Shown: piece after piece, positions 1 to 4,625 of the stretch | Layout of the letters: every line of letters starts with the position of its first letter | How positions within the stretch are numbered: position 1 is the stretch's first letter | Source of the DNA: RGIG464 sp045643185 | GTDB taxonomy: Bacteria > Myxococcota_A > Bradymonadia > UBA4248 | Length of the DNA stretch: 14,100 nucleotides | Direction of reading: 5' to 3' | NCBI GenBank assembly: GCA_045643185.1 | Contig: JAZUKH010000126.1 | Span: 1-14,100, forward strand | Translations under genes and position numbers: made by a program | The notes under the pieces: model-generated | Databases searched by the model: none | Seen by the model: only the letters and a program-made list of their open reading frames with translations | Told to the model about the DNA's origin: nothing

Positions 1-243
1 TACGCTGCCTTGTGTGCCACGACCGATCTGGCCGTGGATCTCATATTTGTCACGAATGTCGTCAAAAATGTCATTCAGCGAAGCAGAATTGTTGGAGGCC
101 GATAACGGCGTCTGAACTTGCTCTCGCTCGGCGCGGGGCTGTTTTGCCTTCGCATTGTGATCGGCGTCTCGACAACTTGATCTGGATTTGGCATGAGAAT
201 GTTCGACTGGTTGATGGATTGATTTATTGGATGAGCTTGGCAT
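1..243 (-). CDS. Ser/Thr protein kinase, N-terminal part only (cut by left edge)
   Basis: The minus-strand frame opens at an in-frame stop at 268-270. The first ATG is at 243, and the frame then reads without a stop to base 1, about 81 residues. Residues 1-55 are Ser/Asn/Ala-rich and look like a disordered N-terminal tail. They are followed by RDKYEIHGQIGRGTQGSV, the start of a protein kinase fold with the Gly-rich ATP-binding loop (GRGTQG). The catalytic loop, DFG and everything C-terminal lie outside the window, so target and membrane anchoring cannot be judged. No clear Shine-Dalgarno precedes the ATG, so the start is tentative. It follows the complete kinase gene on the same strand after about 115 bases, so the two may be co-transcribed. 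Identification rests on the loop and on similarity to the same region of the neighbour (FKYEILNKIGEGNYG). Confidence 0.75.
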   Translation of the reverse strand, partial: MPSSSNKSIHQPVEHSHAKSRSSCRDADHNAKAKQPRAEREQVQTPLSASNNSASLNDIFDDIRDKYEIHGQIGRGTQGSV

Positions 244-282
244 GTCTGGAATTAGTCTTTGGTGTCTTCAGAGGCTTCGTTG

Positions 283-326
283 GAATAAATGTTTTTATGG
301 CATGAATAAATGTTGTTATGGCATGA
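283..326. repeat. 21-bp direct tandem duplication
   Basis: Two adjacent copies of a 21-base unit (283-303 and 304-324), beginning GAATAAATGTT and ending TTATGGCAT, differ at one base and are followed by the first bases of a third. The pair lies in the gap between the two kinase genes. It looks like a replication-slippage duplication; no function is evident. Confidence 0.8.
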
Positions 327-357
327 ATCGGCTACGAAATAACAGGTACTGAGCGTG

Positions 358-1659
358 TTAATCTGATACGCCTTGTTCTTCTGGGGAAGCGGGGGACGCT
401 TCGTATGAATAAAGGGCGTTTTTGCGTGGGTTGAGCGGGTCGTAAATGACCTGACATTGAACAGGGTAGGTCATATTAGTTTTTTGGGGTTCGGTTCCAA
501 TGACACAAATGCCGCACCAGCTCAAGTCGTTTACAAAAAATGTATATTCAAGCACATGATAAGTGAATGTTTTCTCGCCGAATTCTTTCAAGAGGAGTCG
601 ATCCCCTTGGATCATGCCGTCGCAGCGGATCCAATTTTGCGTAATTGTCAGACAATTTTCACATTCTTCATTGTTTTTGACGAGTTCGCGAATGCGTTTG
701 ATCGTAATGATGTTTTGAGTACTTGAGCTATTAACGTTTTGTAATGCGGTCTCGTTGTCATGTCTCGGTGCAAAAAAACGGAGTTTGGATAATAAGAATT
801 CCCCGAGAGATTTTACCTTTTTGGGACGAAGTGAGCGTCCCAGCTTAGTTTGGCGAAATAGAATGCTCAATTCATAGGCACTTGGTGGACGCTTTGAAGG
901 GTCTGGGTCAAGTAGCGTTTGAAGCAGTTCGACTGTGTTTGAATGAATTTTTGGAACTTTCTCTTTGAGGATCTTCACAAAGTCGAGTTTATACATTTCG
1001 GCGGGCATTTCACATGGCTGCACGCCTGTGAGCATGTGCAGCAGCGTTGCGCCGAGCGCGTAATAATCAGACTGAATCACCGCTTCGCCCATGATCTGTT
1101 CAGGCGGCATATAACCAAACGTACCAGCGATCGTCGATCCACCATCTCTCTTTTGCGGGTTTGCCACGGATCCAAAATCAATCAAATACACCTCACCCGA
1201 GCCTCGATGGTACAACACATTCGACGGTTTGATGTCGCGATGAATGATGGGCGGTGAGTACAATGTTTGAAGGCTGTTCAAAATCACCGACACTTTTTCG
1301 CCAACATTAAGCGCTTCCATTTCGTCGAAACGCTCGCCCGCGTCAAGAAGGTTCTGAAGTGATGGCGCATCGACGTATTCCTGAACCAGAATGCCCGGCG
1401 TCGTCTTCGATGGCGCATCGTACTGGTAAAATTTCGGAACGCCATGGACCTGCGTCGATTTGAGAAGTTCGGCTTCGCGTTCGAATAGCTCAATCGCTTT
1501 GATGTCTTCGATGGCGCCGCTTTTTAGGCACTTGATCGCGACTTTCAGATGCGTCATGCGGTCGCGCGCTAACCACGTTTCACCGTAGTTGCCTTCGCCG
1601 ATCTTGTTTAGGATCTCATACTTAAACGTGAGTTTTTCAGAAAATTGTGGTTCGTTCAT
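358..1659 (-). CDS. Eukaryote-like Ser/Thr protein kinase with C-terminal domain of unknown role
   Basis: A complete kinase of 433 residues if started at the ATG at 1659, which has AGG about five bases upstream. The frame extends upstream to 1713, but that part overlaps a terminator-like hairpin, so the longer start is unlikely. Motifs in order: Gly-rich loop GEGNYG (21-26), VAIK with Lys43, HRDIKPSN with catalytic Asp142 (140-147), DFG (161-163), and PPE in place of APE (185-187). The kinase fold ends near residue 270. Residues about 270-433 have no obvious membrane helix, so the enzyme is probably cytoplasmic. Around 395-417 a stretch with VIYDPLNPRKNALY faintly recalls DUF3592-type sequences, a weak resemblance only. 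All catalytic motifs are intact, so it should be active; the substrate is unknown. A second kinase lies directly downstream. Confidence 0.93.
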   Translation of the reverse strand: MNEPQFSEKLTFKYEILNKIGEGNYGETWLARDRMTHLKVAIKCLKSGAIEDIKAIELFEREAELLKSTQVHGVPKFYQYDAPSKTTPGILVQEYVDAPSLQNLLDAGERFDEMEALNVGEKVSVILNSLQTLYSPPIIHRDIKPSNVLYHRGSGEVYLIDFGSVANPQKRDGGSTIAGTFGYMPPEQIMGEAVIQSDYYALGATLLHMLTGVQPCEMPAEMYKLDFVKILKEKVPKIHSNTVELLQTLLDPDPSKRPPSAYELSILFRQTKLGRSLRPKKVKSLGEFLLSKLRFFAPRHDNETALQNVNSSSTQNIITIKRIRELVKNNEECENCLTITQNWIRCDGMIQGDRLLLKEFGEKTFTYHVLEYTFFVNDLSWCGICVIGTEPQKTNMTYPVQCQVIYDPLNPRKNALYSYEASPASPEEQGVSD

Positions 1660-1684
1660 GATACCTGTTGGGTGCGTGTACATG

Positions 1685-1716
1685 AAAAAAAGCCGTGCAC
1701 AAACACATGGCACGAC
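1685..1716 (-). terminator. Terminator-like hairpin in the kinase leader (possible attenuator)
   Basis: Read on the minus strand, GTCGTGC (1716-1710) pairs with GCACGGC (1698-1692), including one G-U pair, across an 11-base loop. Seven T residues follow at once (1691-1685). This is the form of an intrinsic terminator. It lies after the candidate kinase promoter and before the kinase ATG at 1659, so it could stop most transcripts early or act as a conditional attenuator. No antiterminator partner was identified. Confidence 0.55.
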
Positions 1717-1729
1717 AATAATATTACGT

Positions 1730-1738
1730 ATTTTAGCA
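1730..1738 (-). promoter_or_regulatory. Candidate extended -10 promoter of the kinase gene
   Basis: On the minus strand TGC TAAAAT reads as an extended -10 element (five of six matches to TATAAT). No good -35 is seen 16-18 bases further up. Transcription would start near 1723, just before the terminator-like hairpin at 1692-1716. Confidence 0.35.
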
Positions 1739-1761
1739 CATTATGTTTTTGAAATACACTT

Positions 1762-1795
1762 GAGGCTTCGGCTATCGGCTTTGCCGATACGCCTC
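1762..1795 (+). repeat. Palindromic hairpin A of the T/AC internal-loop family
   Basis: The inner stem ATCGGC/GCCGAT has a TTT loop. Outside it, T on the left faces AC on the right, followed by an outer GGC/GCC pairing (or GAGGC/GCCTC at the ends). The same left CTAT and right ATACG signature recurs at 1803, 1832, 11767 and, inverted, at 2238. No coding potential is credible here. Confidence 0.7.
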
Positions 1796-1802
1796 GCTTT
1801 TC

Positions 1803-1826
1803 GGCCTATCGCTGCGCGATACGGCC
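1803..1826 (+). repeat. Palindromic hairpin B of the T/AC internal-loop family
   Basis: The inner stem ATCGC/GCGAT has a TGC loop, then T opposite AC, then the outer stem GGCC/GGCC. The stem sequence differs from hairpin A but pairs equally well, and the CTAT...ATACG boundary is kept. Confidence 0.65.
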
Positions 1827-1831
1827 TTTTG

Positions 1832-1875
1832 CGCCGGTCTATGTGCTCGCTTCGCTTGCGCGCATACGACCGGCG
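1832..1875 (+). repeat. Palindromic hairpin C of the T/AC internal-loop family, followed by a T-tract
   Basis: The outer stem CGCCGGTC (1832-1839) pairs with GACCGGCG (1868-1875). Inside lie T opposite AC and then ATGTGC/GCGCAT with one G-U pair. A T-rich run (1879-1890) follows on the plus strand, so C could act as a plus-strand terminator, although no plus-strand gene lies upstream. Confidence 0.65.
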
Positions 1876-2106
1876 ATATTTTTTCTTTTTGTCGCGTCTT
1901 CGCAGGTTCGACAAATCGCTGCTTTTGTCGACGCTCAATTTTTTTCTGACGAAAACGAATCCCTATGTCCTGTTTTAATAATTATAATATTCTATGTATT
2001 GCGGTGATAAAATAACGTGAATAACTTTTTTTTCATCTATGAAGTAACATTTAATTTTATTATAACATATTTATGATGTTTTCACGGTTAACCTCATATC
2101 ATTTGG
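1876..2106. other. AT-rich gene-free spacer with one hairpin
   Basis: No credible gene. TCGACAAA (1908-1915) and TTTGTCGA (1924-1931) form a perfect 8-bp hairpin, with a run of seven Ts seven bases later (1938-1944). From about 1970 to 2100 the sequence is strongly AT-rich, with several TATAAT-like stretches but no promoter that can be tied to a gene. Confidence 0.5.
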
Positions 2107-2170
2107 TGCCGGCGTATTGAGCGCGGCTAGAGACGTGTCGTGACACGTCTCGCCGCGCGAGAAGCTGGCA
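2107..2170 (-). repeat. Composite palindromic element, copy 1
   Basis: A three-tier hairpin. The outer stem is TGCCGGC/GCTGGCA (one G-U pair); an internal loop GTATTGA opposite GAGAA follows; then a middle stem GCGCGGC/GCCGCGC; then the inner arms GAGACGTGTC and GACACGTCTC around GT. The 55-base core (2111-2165) is identical to that of copy 2. Read on the minus strand it shows the TTCTCGC (left) and GCTCAATACGC (right) motifs shared with the element at 11801-11903. Confidence 0.75.
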
Positions 2171-2172
2171 CA

Positions 2173-2238
2173 CGGTCGGCGTATTGAGCGCGGCTAGAGA
2201 CGTGTCGTGACACGTCTCGCCGCGCGAGAAGCCGACCG
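2173..2238 (-). repeat. Composite palindromic element, copy 2
   Basis: The same 55-base core as copy 1 (2178-2232), 67 bases further on. The outer stem is different but perfectly paired: CGGTCGGC (2173-2180) with GCCGACCG (2231-2238). A conserved core with a changed but still complementary outer stem argues that the folded structure matters. Confidence 0.75.
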
Positions 2239-2272
2239 GCGCAGGGCGTATGGCAACGCCATAGCCTGCGCC
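2238..2272 (-). repeat. Palindromic hairpin E of the T/AC internal-loop family, inverted
   Basis: Read on the minus strand: GGCGCAGGC, T, ATGGC, loop GTT, GCCAT, AC, then GCCCTGCGCC with one extra base in the outer arm. It is therefore the 1762-type hairpin in opposite orientation with another stem sequence. It abuts composite copy 2. Confidence 0.6.
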
Positions 2273-2303
2273 ATTATAAAACCCACATGTAGGCCCCATT
2301 ACA

Positions 2304-2337
2304 TTCCCCCATCTTATATATTGCCAACCAGGGGGAA
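2304..2337. repeat. Inverted repeat with C-run and G-run
   Basis: TTCCCCC (2304-2310) pairs with GGGGGAA (2331-2337) over a 20-base AT-rich loop. There is no T-tract on either side, so it is not a standard terminator. Its role is unknown. Confidence 0.4.
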
Positions 2338-2412
2338 AAACGTGACAGATTTTGTGAAAAAAATGATCTGTCGAGAAGCATAGGAACTTTCGAGAATGTT
2401 CGTGTTTTGATA

Positions 2413-2469
2413 AAAATTTATCGAAAAACGATAAATTTTGTTTGATTTTCGAAAAAACGAGGTTATAAC
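2413..2469 (+). promoter_or_regulatory. Promoter and possible operator of the DUF2975-XRE-DUF4173 operon
   Basis: A candidate -35 TTGATT (2442-2447) and -10 TATAAC (2464-2469) are 16 bases apart. Just upstream AAAATTTATCG (2413-2423) and CGATAAATTTT (2429-2439) form a perfect 11-bp inverted repeat. The motif TCG-A(5 or 6)-CGA occurs twice, at 2421-2431 inside that repeat and at 2449-2460 between -35 and -10. The layout suits binding by a small HTH repressor such as the operon's own XRE protein; this is inference. Confidence 0.45.
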
Positions 2470-2532
2470 GCTCTACGTTGACCATGGGGCTTGTGCGTTA
2501 TGGTTGTGATGAGACATTTTAGGAGACAATCG

Positions 2533-3000
2533 ATGTTGGACAGTATTTGGACAAATCAGCGAAGCATATTATTGAGCCGAGTGATCGTGTATTTCTTTGC
2601 GATCACGTTGTTGGCGATGGATCTTGGGGGCGTATGGTTGGCAGATCAGTTTGGGCATTTGATCTCGGTGCAACGTATGACCGAAAACGGCGGGTTATAT
2701 TTCATGATCTGTCTTTACGGCTGCAGCCTTCCTGCCTATGTCGTGCTTTATGGACTTCACAAGTTATTGGTGAATATCCGTGATGAGAAAGTATTTGTGC
2801 AGGAGAACGTGTCGATTCTGCGTCGCATCAGCTGGTGCATGTTTATCGCGATGGCGATCTGCATGGCGTTTTGCTGGCCATTGCCGATCCTTTCGGTCGT
2901 CGTGCTGTCAGCGGGTTTTATTGGGCTCATCGTTCGTGTCGTCAAAAACGTCTTCGAGCGTGCGATCCAAATGAAACAAGAACTCGACCTGACGATTTAA
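2533..3000 (+). CDS. DUF2975-like four-helix membrane protein
   Basis: The product has 155 residues from the ATG at 2533, chosen because AGGAGA (2521-2526) lies six bases upstream; the frame itself begins at 2491. Four hydrophobic segments (about 16-36, 55-79, 100-117 and 119-138) indicate an integral inner-membrane protein. The polar loop between helices 2 and 3 (NIRDEKVFVQENVSILRRIS) has the pattern typical of DUF2975 proteins, which commonly sit beside a small YozG-like XRE regulator, as here. No biochemical function is known for the family. The stop is ten bases before the next start, and the next gene's ribosome-binding site lies in that gap. It is probably translated as a unit with the regulator, and may be its membrane partner. 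Confidence 0.75.
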   Translation: MLDSIWTNQRSILLSRVIVYFFAITLLAMDLGGVWLADQFGHLISVQRMTENGGLYFMICLYGCSLPAYVVLYGLHKLLVNIRDEKVFVQENVSILRRISWCMFIAMAICMAFCWPLPILSVVVLSAGFIGLIVRVVKNVFERAIQMKQELDLTI

Positions 3001-3010
3001 GGAGGTGGCC

Positions 3011-3235
3011 ATGACGATCATTGTAAATCTGGATGTCATGATGGCTAAGCGCAAGATCGGGGCCGGGGAATTGGCCGAAAAGATCGGGATCACGCCAGCC
3101 AATCTGTCGATTCTAAAAAATCAAAAGGCTAAGGCCATTCGATTTTCAACCTTGAATGAGATCTGCAAAGTTCTGGATTGTCAGCCAGGTGACATTCTCG
3201 AATACGTTGAAGGAGATGAAGAGGAGGATACGTGA
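3011..3235 (+). CDS. Small XRE/Cro-family transcriptional regulator (YozG-like)
   Basis: A 74-residue protein that is almost entirely one helix-turn-helix domain. LAEKIGITPANLSILKNQKA (about residues 20-39) is the HTH, followed by RFSTLNEICKVLDCQPGDILEY, the usual C-terminal helices of the YozG-type Cro/C1 group, and an acidic tail. The ATG at 3011 is preferred because GGAGG (3001-3005) sits five bases upstream; a GTG at 3005 lies inside that site. The TGA stop shares one base with the ATG of the next gene, so translational coupling is likely. Proteins of this type are normally DNA-binding autoregulators of their own operon. The TCG-A(n)-CGA sites near the operon promoter are candidate targets. 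No effector domain is present. Confidence 0.88.
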   Translation: MTIIVNLDVMMAKRKIGAGELAEKIGITPANLSILKNQKAKAIRFSTLNEICKVLDCQPGDILEYVEGDEEEDT

Positions 3236-4476
3236 TGGATATTACAAAGTTTAGATCGACGTCAATCTGGTTAGCTGTACTCAGCTATGGACTTGGTTAT
3301 TTCTGGATCATCAGTTTTGTCTGGTATTTTCCTGGTAATTATAATTCTTGGTTCCCACTGCTGTTTTCGGTGCTCTTTTTTGGTTGGTCGGAATGGGCGA
3401 TGCGCGATATTCCACGACCGCATAAGTCTGCCAATTTTTGGATGGCAAGTGTGTTGTTGATCGCTGTCGCGAAAGGGCTGGGGCTGGGGCATGCGACCAA
3501 TGATCTGGAGTGGTTGGCCATGCATGGCATGGCGATCTATTGGGTTCTCGTGCGTTCAGGTCGACTGACGGAGGGACGAACGGGCGCCTGTTTGCCCCTC
3601 GATGCGTTTAGCGCGTTGTGTTACATGATTTCTGGATTATTTCTGCGCATACGCCGTGTTTTGCTTGCAGTGACTACGACGTCGACAGCTAATCGAAGAA
3701 GCTTGGTCGTGTTGCTCATCGTGATCGCGTTGGCCATACCGGTGTTTTTGTGGACGGCATCCTTGCTTGGATCGGCCGATGCCTTGTTTGCGTCCGTTTG
3801 GAACAACATTACGAATGTGTTTTCGTTCGAAGCTGGTCTGCCCGAATGGCTGAGTGATTTTTTGGAAGACTTTGCCTTTGGCCTTCCCGTTGGGGCCTGC
3901 ATATACGGTCTTGTGACCCGCTGTATGCTCGCCCCATCAAGCATGTTTTCGGCTGACAGCGTGCATGAGAATTCTGAAAAATTCCATTGGGTGCCGCCAA
4001 AAGGTATCGTTATCGTCTGTTCTAGCTTTATTGCGCTGTATTTGCTCTTTTTTGGTATCCAGGCGACGCATTTGTTTGGGGCGTTTGTCGGCGATGTGCC
4101 GGGGACTTTGACCGCGTCAGAATATGCGCGTGAAGGCTTCTTTCAGCTGTGCAAAGTGATGCTGATCAATTTCGGTCTTTTCGTCGTTACCATGAAAGGC
4201 ACGAGCGTTTCGATATATGACAGTAAACTCTTAAAGGGGCTCAGCATAGGCCTGATGGGAGAAAGCGCGTTTTTAGCGGTAACTGCCGCCAGCAAGCTGG
4301 GATTGTATATAGAAAGGTTCGGTTATACGCCGCTTCGCCTTTTGAGCTTTTGGCTCGTTCTCGTCTTGTTTGCCGGTTGCGTTTTGACGATCACCCATTT
4401 GGTCACACGAGGCCGCGTCATCGATAAGTGGATCTGGTTTGCCGCAGCCACGTTTGTGCTGTTGACATTCGTGTAA
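3235..4476 (+). CDS. Polytopic membrane protein of the DUF4173/DUF4153 type
   Basis: The product has 413 residues from the ATG at 3235, which overlaps the TGA of the regulator by one base; GAGGAGG (3221-3227) is its ribosome-binding site. Roughly nine to ten hydrophobic helices run through the sequence. The region near residues 355-390 (GYTPLRLLSFWLVLVLFAGCVL) resembles the end of DUF4173/DUF4153 proteins, where a G-x-T-x-L-R motif precedes a helix with SFW or TSWF. No enzymatic motif is visible and the family function is unknown. Three genes with near-zero gaps indicate one operon: membrane protein, DNA-binding protein, membrane protein. This could be a membrane-linked regulatory system, but no signal is evident. 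Family assignment is from memory of motif shape, not from a profile search. Confidence 0.7.
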   Translation: MDITKFRSTSIWLAVLSYGLGYFWIISFVWYFPGNYNSWFPLLFSVLFFGWSEWAMRDIPRPHKSANFWMASVLLIAVAKGLGLGHATNDLEWLAMHGMAIYWVLVRSGRLTEGRTGACLPLDAFSALCYMISGLFLRIRRVLLAVTTTSTANRRSLVVLLIVIALAIPVFLWTASLLGSADALFASVWNNITNVFSFEAGLPEWLSDFLEDFAFGLPVGACIYGLVTRCMLAPSSMFSADSVHENSEKFHWVPPKGIVIVCSSFIALYLLFFGIQATHLFGAFVGDVPGTLTASEYAREGFFQLCKVMLINFGLFVVTMKGTSVSIYDSKLLKGLSIGLMGESAFLAVTAASKLGLYIERFGYTPLRLLSFWLVLVLFAGCVLTITHLVTRGRVIDKWIWFAAATFVLLTFV

Positions 4477-4516
4477 TGTTTCGCGTTCGTCGAAGCCTTC
4501 AAACGTAACACTTTAG

Positions 4517-4555
4517 GGCTTTTAGCCATTCCGTGGTCTATAAAGCCGTGTTTTT
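4517..4555 (+). terminator. Probable intrinsic terminator of the plus-strand operon
   Basis: GGCTTTTAG (4517-4525) pairs with CTATAAAGCC (4538-4547), giving GGCTTT/AAAGCC plus AG/CT with a small bulge. Five Ts follow at 4551-4555, three bases after the stem. It lies 40 bases beyond the membrane-protein stop codon. Confidence 0.5.
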
Positions 4556-4556
4556 C

Positions 4557-4617
4557 GTGCTCTCAGGCTGTTGTTGAGAGGTAGCATGTGAAAATCCCAA
4601 CAACGCCATGAGAGCAC
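4557..4617. repeat. Long inverted repeat between convergent genes
   Basis: The left arm 4557-4576 and right arm 4598-4617 pair as GTGCTCTCA/TGAGAGCAC (9 bp) and GTTGTTG/CAACAAC (7 bp), separated by a 4x4 internal loop, with a 21-base apical loop. It begins eight bases past the peptidase stop on the minus strand. There is no T-tract on either strand, so it may be a 3'-end stabilising or Rho-assisted hairpin serving both transcripts. Confidence 0.65.
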
Positions 4618-4625
4618 ATCGGTGA

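Noticed and set aside
12..305. 97-residue plus-strand open frame at the left edge
   Set aside because: It lies opposite the kinase N-terminus read on the minus strand, which has a Gly-rich loop. The plus-strand product matches nothing I recognise.
1660..1713. Longer N-terminus of the complete kinase (18 extra residues from 1713)
   Set aside because: The extension overlaps a hairpin with a T-run and lacks a ribosome-binding site, whereas the ATG at 1659 has one.
1762..1944. A structured plus-strand non-coding RNA made of four hairpins and ending in a T-run
   Set aside because: No promoter is seen, and the same hairpin type recurs elsewhere singly and in both orientations, which fits a dispersed repeat better than one RNA gene.
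1741..1978. Open frames on both strands across the hairpins at 1762-1875 (one a very basic 65-residue peptide)
   Set aside because: The sequence is explained by palindromic hairpins. The peptide is a low-complexity Arg/Lys-rich translation of them and no domain is recognisable.
2099..2485. 128-residue minus-strand open frame
   Set aside because: It runs through two tandem palindromic repeats and the promoter region of the plus-strand operon, and encodes no recognisable domain.
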